NCBI RefSeq assembly: GCF_014197245.1
Contig: NZ_JACIFF010000005.1
Location: 248,001-312,000 of the forward strand
DNA: 64,000 nt
Reading direction: 5' to 3'
From: Neolewinella aquimaris
GTDB taxonomy: Bacteria; Bacteroidota; Bacteroidia; Chitinophagales; Saprospiraceae
The translations under genes and the position numbers were made by a program. Below, piece by piece: positions 25,391-33,848 of this stretch (within the stretch, counting starts at the first letter, position 1; every line of letters begins with the position of its first letter). The notes beneath the pieces were generated by a model. It searched no databases, was not told the DNA's origin, and was given only the letters and a program-made list of their open reading frames with translations.

Positions 25391-25876
25391 ATGACGCCTC
25401 TCGAACTGGTTTACGATAAGCTCCTCCCCCTCACCGAACTGAGCCGCCGCCGCTGTGGTTGGCGGACGCGGAGCCAACCCACGGTATTCACCAACGGCGT
25501 CTTCGACCTCGTGCACCCCGGCCACCTCACCTACCTGGCCCAGGCCGCCGGACTCGGACAACGCCTCATCGTCGGAGTGAATTCCGACGCCAGCGTACGA
25601 CGCCTGAAGGGAGATTCCCGTCCCGTGATGCCCCTGGCCGCCCGGATGCAACTGCTCGCCAGCCTCTTTTTCGTAGACGGCGTAGTAGCCTTCGAAGAAG
25701 ATACGCCCCTCGAATTGATCAAAATCCTACGCCCCGATATTCTCACCAAGGGCGGCGACTACACCGAAAGCACCATCGTCGGAGCTCCCGAAGTAAGAAG
25801 CTGGGGGGGCACCGTGGAGGTCCTTCCCTTCCTGGAGGGGCATTCTACGACCGGTATTCTCGAGCTCATCGGATAA
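25391..25876 (+). CDS. rfaE2: D-glycero-beta-D-manno-heptose 1-phosphate adenylyltransferase
   Basis: The 161-residue nucleotidyltransferase forms ADP-heptose for lipopolysaccharide inner core. Motifs are [17 protein letters not shown] (the HxGH nucleotide-binding loop), [30 protein letters not shown] and the C-terminal [19 protein letters not shown]. In this organism it is a separate protein rather than the fused HldE. It is upstream of the Nif3 gene with a 36-base gap that carries a GC-rich motif. Confidence 0.9.
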   Translation: MTPLELVYDKLLPLTELSRRRCGWRTRSQPTVFTNGVFDLVHPGHLTYLAQAAGLGQRLIVGVNSDASVRRLKGDSRPVMPLAARMQLLASLFFVDGVVAFEEDTPLELIKILRPDILTKGGDYTESTIVGAPEVRSWGGTVEVLPFLEGHSTTGILELIG

Positions 25877-25882
25877 TTGCCC

Positions 25883-25900
25883 GCTCCTGCGTTCCCGCCC
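25883..25900 (+). repeat. Dispersed GC-rich 18-bp motif, copy 2
   Basis: GCTCCTGCGTTCCCGCCC differs from the consensus GCTCCTGCGTCCCCGCCC by one base. It sits 13 bases before the Nif3 ATG. Confidence 0.55.
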
Positions 25901-25912
25901 AAACTTACGTTT

Positions 25913-26701
25913 ATGACCATCCGGCAAGTCACCGATTACCTCGAAGGCATCGCTCCCGTGCACCTGCAGGAGAGCTACGACAACGCCGGCCTGATCGTTG
26001 GCGACCCGGCGGAGGAAGTCACCGGAATCCTTACCTCCCTCGACTGTACGGAAGACATCATAGCGGAGGCGGCGGCGCGCGGGTGCAATGTCGTTGTGGC
26101 CCATCACCCCATCGTGTTCCGGGGGCTGAAGCGGTTGAATGGTGCCAACTACGTAGAACGTACGGTGATTAAAGCCATCCGCCTTGGCATCGCCATCTAC
26201 GCCATCCATACCAACCTCGACAACGTCCGCTTCAGCGGGGTCAACGAGCGGCTCGCCGAGCGGCTCGGACTGACCGACCTGCGACTGTTAAAGGCCAAAA
26301 ATGAAGAGGAGACCGTAGGCTCCGGCATGGTGGGGGAACTGCCCGAACCGCTGCCCGAAACGGACTTTCTGGCGCTTTTGCAGGAGCGTATGCTGGCAAC
26401 CGTAGTGCGCCACACCCCCTTGCTGGGAACTCCGGTTCGTACCGTGGCCGTGGCCGGTGGTGCGGGCGGCTTTCTGCTGGAGGATGCAAAACGAGCCGGG
26501 GCGCAGGCTTTTGTGACGGCCGACTACAAGTACCACGAGTTTTTCGATGCCGACGGCGAGCTGGTGATTTGCGACATCGGGCACTACGAAAGCGAACAGT
26601 TTACAACTCAATTACTTGCGGACTTGTTAAGTAAAGAATTTACTACCTTTGCGGTCCTTTCGACGGAGCGGAACACGAATCCGGTCCGCTACTATGTCTA
26701 A
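25913..26701 (+). CDS. Nif3-like dinuclear metal centre protein
   Basis: The 262-residue protein is of the NIF3/YbgI family, toroid-forming hexamers with a two-metal site. Visible ligand segments are VVVAHHPIVFRGLKRL near residue 64, IHTNLDNV, and a C-terminal CDIGHYESEQF. A GTP cyclohydrolase-like function has been suggested for the family but not settled. The ATG at 25913 puts the N terminus at the family's MTIRQVxDYLE pattern. The zinc-ribbon coiled-coil gene follows 30 bases later, a pairing commonly seen in Bacteroidota. Confidence 0.85.
   Translation: MTIRQVTDYLEGIAPVHLQESYDNAGLIVGDPAEEVTGILTSLDCTEDIIAEAAARGCNVVVAHHPIVFRGLKRLNGANYVERTVIKAIRLGIAIYAIHTNLDNVRFSGVNERLAERLGLTDLRLLKAKNEEETVGSGMVGELPEPLPETDFLALLQERMLATVVRHTPLLGTPVRTVAVAGGAGGFLLEDAKRAGAQAFVTADYKYHEFFDADGELVICDIGHYESEQFTTQLLADLLSKEFTTFAVLSTERNTNPVRYYV
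26644..26651 (+). promoter_or_regulatory. -7-like box inside the end of the Nif3 gene
   Basis: TACCTTTG matches TAnnTTTG 80 bases before the start of the zinc-ribbon gene. It could drive that gene separately from Nif3, but a chance match in coding sequence cannot be excluded. Confidence 0.3.
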
Positions 26702-26731
26702 AGGACCCTTCACTTTATAAAGCTATCCTGC

Positions 26732-27496
26732 ATGGCCGCTGCTGCCCCCACCGAACTGACGGTTGAAGAAAAAATGCGCGAACTATATCGCCTGCAACTC
26801 ATTGATTCTCAGATCGACGAGATTGAAATCCTCAAAGGCGAGCTTCCCATGGAAGTAAGTGACCTCGAAGACGAGATCGCCGGCCTCGAGACCCGCATCA
26901 GCCGGACCGAAGCCATCGTCGACGAACTGCGCACCGAGATCAGCCGCCACGACGCGAACGTCAACGAGTCCGACATGCTCATCTCCCGCTACGAGGAGCA
27001 AATGAACAATGTTAAGAACAACCGCGAGTACGAGGCCCTGATGAAGGAAACCGAGATGCAACGTCTCGAGATCCAGCTCAGCCAGAAGAAAGCCAAGACC
27101 GCCAGCGAGGATCTGGAAGGTCGTCAGGCTACCCTCGATGCCACTAAGGAGCGCCGCGACGCCAAACTCAAATTGCTCGAAGTAAAGCAGGAGGAGCTCA
27201 AGAGCATCATCGCCAAAACCGAGAAGGAGGAGAAAAAGCTCCGCCGCGCCTCCGACAAGCAGCGCAAGATCATCGAAGATCGCCTCCTGCGCGCCTACGA
27301 CAAGACCCGCAACAACTACCGCAACGGCCTCGCCGTCGTGACCGTCGAGCGCAACGCCTGCGGCGGTTGCTTCAACGCCATCCCGCCCCAGCAACAGCTC
27401 GAAATCAGCCAGCGTAAGCGCCTCATGGCCTGCGAGCACTGCAGCCGCGTGTTGGTGGATGATACGATTATGGAGGAGATGGAAGTAGAGGGGTAA
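26732..27496 (+). CDS. Coiled-coil protein with C-terminal zinc ribbon (zf-RING_7/DUF164 type)
   Basis: The 254-residue protein has a long heptad-rich coiled coil (about residues 30-190: LEDEIAGLETRISRTEAIVD, then KTEKEEKKLRRASDKQRKII). A C4 zinc ribbon follows (ACGGCFNAIPPQQ, then LMACEHCSRVLV). The family resembles Chlamydia CT398 and Helicobacter HP0958 (FlgZ), which bind partners such as RpoN. A Bacteroidota partner is unknown. A repeat of the TAGTACGGTAGT family starts right after the stop. Confidence 0.85.
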   Translation: MAAAAPTELTVEEKMRELYRLQLIDSQIDEIEILKGELPMEVSDLEDEIAGLETRISRTEAIVDELRTEISRHDANVNESDMLISRYEEQMNNVKNNREYEALMKETEMQRLEIQLSQKKAKTASEDLEGRQATLDATKERRDAKLKLLEVKQEELKSIIAKTEKEEKKLRRASDKQRKIIEDRLLRAYDKTRNNYRNGLAVVTVERNACGGCFNAIPPQQQLEISQRKRLMACEHCSRVLVDDTIMEEMEVEG

Positions 27497-27542
27497 ATAG
27501 TACGGTAGTACAGTAGTATGATAGTACGGTAGTACAGTAGCC
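27497..27542. repeat. TAGTACGGTAGT repeat cluster, forward orientation
   Basis: Three or four copies of AGTACGGTAGT or AGTACAGTAGT follow directly on the zinc-ribbon gene stop. Reverse copies at 28165-28205 make an inverted pair around the low-GC four-helix-bundle gene. Confidence 0.65.
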
Positions 27543-27568
27543 TCTTATTTGCTGGTTTGTTGAAGAGT

Positions 27569-27961
27569 TCACTTTGTGCTTCTGGTTCCTGCCTTGGTAA
27601 ATTGATGAGGGTTGTTTCTCATGTGGGAGAGTAACCTGCCTACTTCTTCGGAAGCGGTAATGTATTTAGCGTAGTGCGCTTCTGTCAAGTAGTTATGTGC
27701 CAGGGCTAGGTCAAGCCAAACCTGCGTTTCGTAGTTTTCTGAAATGCAATCGGCAAGTTTTGCTTGGTAATGTTTCAGGTATGCTCTTCGCCCATAAGCT
27801 TCAGCTAAATTTGCACAGACCGATCTGGAAGATCGAGTGATTTGATCCGTTAACTTCCAGCGTTCACTCGTTGGAAACGTACTGCAGAGATTGCGAATTG
27901 ATATAGCTAAAGCTAATCCTTTCTGATAAGCCAGCCAATTTCTGAATTTCGAGGTCGCCAT
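27569..27961 (-). CDS. Four helix bundle protein (S23/23S rRNA intervening sequence type)
   Basis: The 130-residue protein has the pattern of the S23-like family: FRNWLAYQKGLALAISIRNL, then LTDQITRSSRSVCANLAEAY, GRRAYLKHYQAKLADCISEN, and ETQVWLDLALAHNYL. Members were first noticed inside intervening sequences of 23S rRNA genes, but many are free-standing; they form small pentameric bundles and their role is unclear. I chose the ATG at 27961; an ATG at 28003 would add 14 residues. The region is clearly poorer in GC than its surroundings and is bracketed by inverted repeats, suggesting recent acquisition. Confidence 0.8.
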   Translation of the reverse strand: MATSKFRNWLAYQKGLALAISIRNLCSTFPTSERWKLTDQITRSSRSVCANLAEAYGRRAYLKHYQAKLADCISENYETQVWLDLALAHNYLTEAHYAKYITASEEVGRLLSHMRNNPHQFTKAGTRSTK

Positions 27962-28164
27962 ATCGCCGTTTTTTGCGAAAGTCGACAGAAATGGTCTTAT
28001 CATTCGTCAAATATCCATATATAGACGACTACATGCGTTTGCAAACACCTGCATAAGCTTACCTGACTGCGGCTTGCCAGTGCTTGTCTAAGGTACCCTC
28101 AGTTTAATGTTCCGGTAGCGTGACCTCGCCCCCTTTCAAAGCTTGTATGGTTTTATAGGATCTC

Positions 28165-28205
28165 TACCGTACTATTGTACTACCTCCTACCGTACTACAG
28201 TTCTA
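28165..28205. repeat. TAGTACGGTAGT repeat cluster, reverse orientation
   Basis: Reverse copies (ACCGTACTATTGTACTACC, CTACCGTACTACAG) lie about 30 bases before the saccharopine dehydrogenase start. The stretch 27962-28164 before it shows no gene and has low GC. Confidence 0.6.
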
Positions 28206-28234
28206 CCCCCTTTTACATTACCTCCCCCCTTCCC

Positions 28235-29569
28235 ATGTCCTCCCGAATCCTCATCATCGGCGCCGGCCGCTCCTCTTCCGCCCTCATCAAGTACGCCCTT
28301 GACAACAGCGAACGCCTCGGTTGGAACGTGACGGTGGCGGATGCCGACCCGGCAGCGGCAGCGGCAAAGGTCAACAACCACCCCCGCGGAACGACCGCCT
28401 GGCTCGACGTGACCAAAACCAACGACCGGCGCGAACTCATCGGGCGCTCGGATATTGTGGTCTCTCTTCTGCCGGCCCACCTGCACATTGAGGTAGCGCA
28501 GGACTGCATTCGGTTAAAGAAACACCTGGTCACCGCCAGCTACGTCAGTCAGGAGCTGTACCGCCTTGGCGATGAGGCCCGCGACCGGGAACTGATGTTC
28601 ATGGGAGAAATGGGACTGGATCCCGGCATCGACCACATGTCGGCCATGCAGCGCATCAATGCCATCCGGGAAAAGGGTGGGACGGTCACGGCTTTTCGAT
28701 CCTTCACCGGCGGACTGATCTCCCCGGAAAGCAACGACAACCCCTGGGGCTATAAATTCACCTGGAACCCCCGCAACGTAGTACTGGCCGGGCAGGGAAC
28801 CGCACAGTACCTAGATGAGGGGAAACTCAAGTACCTCCCCTATTACCGCCTGTTCTCCAATACGTGGGACGTAGACATCGAGGGCGTCGGAAAATTCGAA
28901 GCCTACGCCAATCGCGACAGCCTCCTTTACCGCGAGCAGTACGGACTACAAAACATACCCACCATACTCCGTGGCACCCTCCGCTATCCGGGATTTTGCG
29001 CGGCCTGGAACGCACTGGTACGCATCGGAATGACCGACGGCGACTTCCCCATCCTCGACAGCAGCAGCATCACCTATCACGAATTGATGGAAGCCCTGGC
29101 GCCCAACGGCAGCGGCTCGGTGAAGGACCGCATCGCACAAATGCTCAAACTCGACCCCAACGGCGAAGTGATGGAACGCCTCGTCTGGCTCGGCTTATTC
29201 CGTAAGAAGCGCATCAAACTAAAGGGAGCCACCCCCGCGCTCATTCTCGAAAACCTCCTCCTCGACCGCTGGCAGCTCCAGCCCGAAGACAAGGACCTGA
29301 TCGTGATGCAACACCAGATCGACTACCAGGCCAACGGCCGCTCCTTCCGCGATGTATCTAACCTGGTGATGAAGGGTGAAAATGCCCAGGATACCGCCAT
29401 GGCACGCCTGGTCGGCCTACCCCTCGGAATTTTCGTGCGCCTGATGAGTGAAGGCAAGATCCAGACGACCGGCGTACACATCCCTACCATGCGAGAAGTC
29501 TACGAACCCGTACTGGAGGAAATGAAGGATTACGGACTAGACTTCACCCACCACACGGTTGACCTCTAG
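28235..29569 (+). CDS. Saccharopine dehydrogenase family protein
   Basis: The 444-residue enzyme begins with a Rossmann loop (ILIIGAGRSSSALIKYAL), then VVSLLPAHLHIEVAQDCIRL, VTASYVSQELYRL and GEMGLDPGIDHMSAMQ, the arrangement of the glutamate-forming, NADP-type saccharopine dehydrogenases (LYS9-like). In lysine metabolism the enzyme interconverts saccharopine with aminoadipate semialdehyde and glutamate. No lysine 2-oxoglutarate reductase lies next to it, so the direction is unknown. The ATG at 28235 places the Rossmann strand at the N terminus. The end overlaps the flippase gene by 11 bases. Confidence 0.87.
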   Translation: MSSRILIIGAGRSSSALIKYALDNSERLGWNVTVADADPAAAAAKVNNHPRGTTAWLDVTKTNDRRELIGRSDIVVSLLPAHLHIEVAQDCIRLKKHLVTASYVSQELYRLGDEARDRELMFMGEMGLDPGIDHMSAMQRINAIREKGGTVTAFRSFTGGLISPESNDNPWGYKFTWNPRNVVLAGQGTAQYLDEGKLKYLPYYRLFSNTWDVDIEGVGKFEAYANRDSLLYREQYGLQNIPTILRGTLRYPGFCAAWNALVRIGMTDGDFPILDSSSITYHELMEALAPNGSGSVKDRIAQMLKLDPNGEVMERLVWLGLFRKKRIKLKGATPALILENLLLDRWQLQPEDKDLIVMQHQIDYQANGRSFRDVSNLVMKGENAQDTAMARLVGLPLGIFVRLMSEGKIQTTGVHIPTMREVYEPVLEEMKDYGLDFTHHTVDL

Positions 29570-30869
29570 CGGACTGGTCAGGGCCGGTCAGTTCAATCAG
29601 GCCGTACGGCAGGGGGCGTACATCATCATTGCCCTGGCGCTCCCCCGGCTGGGTATACCCACCGAACAGATCGGCGAATGGGAAAGTCTCTTGTTCCTCG
29701 GCTTCGTACTTGGCTTCGGCTGGACCACCGGCCTGCTCCAGGGGTTCCTGATCAAAATGGGGAAGTTTGCCGGGCTACAGGCTGAGGGCTTCGCGCGGGC
29801 AGCCGTCATCACGACCGGTCTCTTCTCCGCGGGCATTCTGGCGATCGCTGCCCTCTTTCACGCTCAGTTGTTCGTCGTGCTGCAACTCGATGACGCACCC
29901 GTTGGCTGGTACTTTTTCTTTGTTCTCCTGCTCAGCCGCTGGCCCTCGTACTGTTTTGAACAGGCGTTGTTGCTCACCGGGCGCGCGGGGCTGCTTACCC
30001 TTTACGCTGTCTTCAATGCGCTCGGACTCGTCCTTTCGCTGCTGCTTCCCCTCTATTTGGGGTACGACCTGTTAAGCGCAATGAAGGTTTTGGCGGGCTT
30101 CGCGGGAGCAAAGGCTTTCGGTTTAGTGCTGTGGTCATTGGTGGGTAGCCGAAAGAATCCAGTCCTAACCGACACCGACTCACGGGCCGAAATGAGTAAC
30201 TGGCTGCGGATCAGCCGCCCGCTGATGGCCTACGCCACCGTAGGTGCCCTTGTTTCGGCGGTGGACCCGTGGATCGTCAATTACTGGTCGGGTGGGGATG
30301 AGGAGATATTTGCCATTTTCCGCTACGGGGTGCGCGAGCTGCCCTTCCTGGCTGCCCTCATTAACGGGATGACGGTGGTCGCCATTCCGGTTATCGCCCG
30401 GGATAAGGAAGGGGGGCTGAAGATTTTGCGGGACCAATCGCGAAAATTGTTCCACTACATCTTCGCCCTCACGTTCCTCATGATGCTCACCGCCGAATGG
30501 TGGTGGACCCGCGTCTTCACCGAGGCCTTTGCCGATAGCCTCCCCGTGTTCTACACCTACCTGCTGGTCGTAGGTTGCCGACTGGTCTTCGCGATGACGG
30601 TACTCACCGCACTCAACGAAACCAGGAAACTATACCTCTGGGGCCTACTCGAGCTCGCCGTCAACGTCGTCTTATCCCTCGCCCTCGCACCACGCTACGG
30701 ACTGCTGGGGATCATCTGGGCGACCGTCATCGCCAGTTACTTTCACGAAGTTTGCCTGGTCCTTTACCTCCGCTACTGCACCGGAACCGACTGGCACAAT
30801 TATGCGGACCTGCGGTGGTATGGTACTTACCTATTAGGACTCTTCCTGGCATACTGGTGGGTAACGTAA
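29559..30869 (+). CDS. Polysaccharide-biosynthesis (MOP/Wzx-like) flippase
   Basis: The 436-residue protein has about 12-14 hydrophobic segments and few polar loops, in the pattern of the MOP superfamily of lipid-linked oligosaccharide flippases: VRAGQFNQAVRQGAYIIIAL at the start, WLRISRPLMAYATVGALVS in the middle, and FRYGVRELPFLAALINGMTV. It probably moves a lipid-linked sugar across the inner membrane, but no glycosyltransferase cluster is present here. The TTG start overlaps the previous stop, implying coupled translation. A repeat follows 3 bases after the stop. Confidence 0.75.
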   Translation: MTSSGLVRAGQFNQAVRQGAYIIIALALPRLGIPTEQIGEWESLLFLGFVLGFGWTTGLLQGFLIKMGKFAGLQAEGFARAAVITTGLFSAGILAIAALFHAQLFVVLQLDDAPVGWYFFFVLLLSRWPSYCFEQALLLTGRAGLLTLYAVFNALGLVLSLLLPLYLGYDLLSAMKVLAGFAGAKAFGLVLWSLVGSRKNPVLTDTDSRAEMSNWLRISRPLMAYATVGALVSAVDPWIVNYWSGGDEEIFAIFRYGVRELPFLAALINGMTVVAIPVIARDKEGGLKILRDQSRKLFHYIFALTFLMMLTAEWWWTRVFTEAFADSLPVFYTYLLVVGCRLVFAMTVLTALNETRKLYLWGLLELAVNVVLSLALAPRYGLLGIIWATVIASYFHEVCLVLYLRYCTGTDWHNYADLRWYGTYLLGLFLAYWWVT

Positions 30870-30872
30870 CTG

Positions 30873-30931
30873 CTCGTCGGCCGACTGTGCCACCTCGTCG
30901 GCCGACGCTAAGTCGTCCGCCGAATAGTGAC
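30873..30931. repeat. GTCGGCCGAC-type repeat between convergent genes
   Basis: CTCGTCGGCCGACTGTGCC and CTCGTCGGCCGACGCTAAG are followed by TCGTCCGCCGAATAGTGAC. This is a shortened relative of the composite repeat at 18342 and 21886, placed between the convergent flippase and methyltransferase genes. Confidence 0.6.
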
Positions 30932-30938
30932 TAGAGAC

Positions 30939-30995
30939 GTAGTCAATCCGCGATAAAAATTTGTCTCGGACTAGAGGCCACTCAACCTGAGACCA
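30939..30995. repeat. AATCCGCG/CTCGGACTAGAGGCC repeat, single copy
   Basis: This stretch (CAATCCGCGATAAAAATTTG, TCTCGGACTAGAGGCCACTC) is a diverged copy of the unit repeated at 36640-36925. It lies just after the composite repeat and before the methyltransferase stop. Confidence 0.5.
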
Positions 30996-30998
30996 ACC

Positions 30999-31814
30999 TT
31001 ATTTGCGAACGACAATCACCAGCCGCGAGGGTTTTTTCACCACCCGATTTGCCAGTTTGTCCACCATTCGCCAGGCGCTAAAGGGAAGGACCTGTAGAAA
31101 CTTGTGCGTGCGCAAATACAGTAATGCCTTATTGGAAAGGGTGATGGTTTCGTACTTGATATCCGGGAAAGGAGCCAGCAACGAGGCCACCAACGTTTCG
31201 TTAAAACTGTGGAGATGAGCGTGTAGGGGCGTTCGTCGGTTGCAGTGAATGCACAGGGAGTACTGTATCGTTTCGTTGTAGGGCGTGGAGATTACGATGG
31301 TACCCCCGGGTCTCACCACGCGGATGAGCTCGGAAAGGTAATTGGGCACATCCGGCACGTGCTCCATCACTTCGGAAGAAACGATGGCATCGACGGAGCC
31401 GTCGCGGAAGGGCAAGTGAAGCACGTCACCCGCCACGGCGAAATGATTGCTTTTCAGATTGCGACGATATGTTTCCGTGGTATTGTGTAGCGAAAGATCG
31501 AAGGAAATAACGGCCTCCTTCTCCGGCAGAAGCTCACGCGCTACCCAGCCATTTCCGCAACCTACGTCAAGCACCACTTGCGCCGTACTGGGCAAGCGAC
31601 GGAGAATTTCCTGGTGCAGTCGGGCATTTTCGTGTACCGTGGCCGGATCGACGGGTTCGACAAAGTAATCGAAGGCGAGGGCATCGCGCTGATAGTGCTC
31701 GACGTAATCGGGAGACCTGTCCGCTTCGGGCAGTAGATTATATACCCCCTCGGCAGTGCGGTAGGCCTCAGGGTTACCCGATTCCAATTGCAGTACGGAA
31801 CTAATTTCAAACAT
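30999..31814 (-). CDS. Class I SAM-dependent methyltransferase
   Basis: The 271-residue protein has the SAM-binding loop VVLDVGCGNGWVARELLPE (motif I, about residue 80), an acidic strand-end (VISFDLSLHN), AVAGDVLHLPFRDGSVDAIV (motifs II/III) and SSEVMEHVPDVPNYLSELIR, typical of ubiE/COQ5-like or glycan methyltransferases. The C-terminal part is basic. The substrate is unknown; the neighbouring flippase suggests a surface-glycan role, but the two genes are convergent. The start codon lies four bases after a near-consensus -7 box. Confidence 0.85.
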   Translation of the reverse strand: MFEISSVLQLESGNPEAYRTAEGVYNLLPEADRSPDYVEHYQRDALAFDYFVEPVDPATVHENARLHQEILRRLPSTAQVVLDVGCGNGWVARELLPEKEAVISFDLSLHNTTETYRRNLKSNHFAVAGDVLHLPFRDGSVDAIVSSEVMEHVPDVPNYLSELIRVVRPGGTIVISTPYNETIQYSLCIHCNRRTPLHAHLHSFNETLVASLLAPFPDIKYETITLSNKALLYLRTHKFLQVLPFSAWRMVDKLANRVVKKPSRLVIVVRK

Positions 31815-31818
31815 GCCG

Positions 31819-31826
31819 TAAAGCTA
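31819..31826 (-). promoter_or_regulatory. Near-consensus -7 box four bases before the methyltransferase start
   Basis: The minus strand reads TAGCTTTA (one mismatch to TAnnTTTG), then CGGC, then ATG (31814). The spacing equals that of four exact matches in this window. Confidence 0.4.
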
Positions 31827-31916
31827 CGGACCAAATCAGGCTAACACCATTACACCAGCGAACCCACGGAGCAAACTGTCGGGAACCGTTATTTTTAGCC
31901 TTCATCCTAATAGCCT

Positions 31917-31935
31917 GCACCCGCGCGCCGCCGCC
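31917..31935 (+). repeat. Dispersed GC-rich motif, copy 3 (diverged)
   Basis: GCACCCGCGCGCCGCCGCC lies in the pyrimidine-rich stretch before the aminopeptidase P gene, in the same orientation relative to the gene as most other copies. Confidence 0.45.
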
Positions 31936-32000
31936 CGCGCCCCCTCAATCCCTCTTCCCCTCAACCCCTTCATTCCTTCCACCCCTCAACCCCCCTCCCC

Positions 32001-33776
32001 TTGACCACCCCCGAAAAACTCGCCGCCCTCCGCCACCAGATGCTGGAACACCAATTGGATGCCTACGTGATCCCCAGCGCCGACCCCCACCAGAGCGAAT
32101 ACCCCGCGCCGCGCTGGGCTACGCGGGAATGGCTAAGCGGCTTTTCGGGCTCGGCAGGAACGCTGGTGGTGACGCTGCACGAGGCGAAATTGTGGACCGA
32201 CAGCCGCTACTTCCTGCAGGCGGAAACGGAACTGGCCGGAACCGGCATCCAGCTGATGAAACTAAAGACCCCCCACACCCCCGAATACGCCGACTGGCTC
32301 GGTGAGCACCTGCTGCGGGGGCAGACGGTAGGCGTCGACGGCCGGGTATTCAGCGCGACGGCCGCCCGCCGACTGGAGAAAAAACTGGAGAAGCACGAGA
32401 TCCACCTGAAGACCGGACTCGACTTGCCCGGACTGATCTGGCCCGACCGCCCGGAACTCCCCAACCGCCCGATCAGCGAACACCTGGCCAAATTCAGCGG
32501 AGAAAAGTGGGAAGACAGACTGCAGCAACTGACCGACTGGATGACCGAGCACAACCTCGATTACTTCCTGATCTCCGCCCTCGACGAACTCGCCTGGTTG
32601 CTGAATTTGCGGGGGACGGACGTGGACTTTAACCCCCTCATGGTTGGCTACCTCATCGCCGGCCGGCGGGGCGATCATGCGGTGTTTGCCCAGCAATCCG
32701 AAGCCCTTGCCCCCTGGGCCGCTAAGCTTCCCGAACTGAAACGACTGGCCTACACCGATACGGCAAGCTACCTGCGCCGGTTGAATGCGGCAGATGCCGA
32801 CATCGGATTCGACCCGGACACTACCTCCGTATACCTGGCCACGGCAGCCGGGGGAGTGGAAGTGTGCGGCATCGCCAGCCCCATCCCCCGCTGGAAAGGA
32901 ATTAAAAACGAGGTGGCGCTAGATCACCTACGTGAAGTTATGACCCACGATGCGGTAGCCCTGTTGCGCCTGCGTCGGTGGCTTGACGAAGCGGTAGTAG
33001 ATGGTGTCACGGAATACGAAGTAGGAGAAAAGCTGGCAGCCTTTCGGGGGCAGTACGCCAACTACGTGAGTGAAAGTTTTAATCCGATCGTCGGCTACGG
33101 CGGGAACGGTGCCATCGTTCACTACCACGCCACGCCCGAGGGGGCGGCTACCCTGAGTGCGGAGGGTATCTTGTTGGTGGACAGTGGCGGTCAGTACCAC
33201 AACGGCACCACCGACATCACCCGGACCTTCGCCCTGGGTGAGCCCAGCGAGGAGCAGCGACGCAATTTCACCCTGGTCCTTCAGGGGCACATCGATCTGG
33301 CCACGGCCCACTTTCCGGTCGGCACCAGCGGCGTACAGCTCGATACCCTGGCCCGGCGGCCGCTGTGGCAGCACGAGCTCAACTACGGCCACGGTACCGG
33401 CCATGGCGTAGGCTTTTTCCTCAACGTTCACGAAGGACCGGCGGGCATCAGCCCTAATCCACGCTCCAAATCGGCCCAGCATCCCCTAGAACCAGGTATG
33501 GTACTCAGCAACGAACCGGGCTACTACAAGGAAGGAGCGTACGGCATCCGCATCGAAAACCTGGTCGTCGTACACGCATCGGAGCGGGAGGGGTGGCTTC
33601 ACTTCGAGACGGTCACTCTGTTTCCGATCGACCGTCGGTTGATCGATGCGGACATGCTCACCCCACAGCAAAGAAAGTGGCTGGACGACTACCATGCACG
33701 CGTTTTGGAGAAGGTCAGCCCGCTGGTAAGTGGAGAGGAATGGGAGTGGCTAATGGAAGCCTGCGCCCCGCTTTAG
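32001..33776 (+). CDS. Xaa-Pro aminopeptidase (aminopeptidase P, M24B)
   Basis: The 591-residue enzyme removes N-terminal residues preceding proline. It has two creatinase-like N-terminal domains (AYVIPSADPHQSEYPAPRWA, FSGSAGTLVVT) and the pita-bread catalytic domain with the metal ligands: Asp residues in LVDSGGQYHNGTTDITRTF, His in GHGTGHGVGFFLNVHEGP, and Glu in LSNEPGYYKEGAYGIRIEN. Its length agrees with the long, three-domain form. The start is TTG at 32001, directly before the family's EKLxxLRxxM pattern. No signal peptide is seen, so it is probably cytoplasmic. Confidence 0.92.
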   Translation: MTTPEKLAALRHQMLEHQLDAYVIPSADPHQSEYPAPRWATREWLSGFSGSAGTLVVTLHEAKLWTDSRYFLQAETELAGTGIQLMKLKTPHTPEYADWLGEHLLRGQTVGVDGRVFSATAARRLEKKLEKHEIHLKTGLDLPGLIWPDRPELPNRPISEHLAKFSGEKWEDRLQQLTDWMTEHNLDYFLISALDELAWLLNLRGTDVDFNPLMVGYLIAGRRGDHAVFAQQSEALAPWAAKLPELKRLAYTDTASYLRRLNAADADIGFDPDTTSVYLATAAGGVEVCGIASPIPRWKGIKNEVALDHLREVMTHDAVALLRLRRWLDEAVVDGVTEYEVGEKLAAFRGQYANYVSESFNPIVGYGGNGAIVHYHATPEGAATLSAEGILLVDSGGQYHNGTTDITRTFALGEPSEEQRRNFTLVLQGHIDLATAHFPVGTSGVQLDTLARRPLWQHELNYGHGTGHGVGFFLNVHEGPAGISPNPRSKSAQHPLEPGMVLSNEPGYYKEGAYGIRIENLVVVHASEREGWLHFETVTLFPIDRRLIDADMLTPQQRKWLDDYHARVLEKVSPLVSGEEWEWLMEACAPL

Positions 33777-33848
33777 GTTGCCGTCCGCGACCAACTATCT
33801 CCACCCCGGTGCGTTCACACAATCACGACCTCCGAACCCCCCTTCCCC

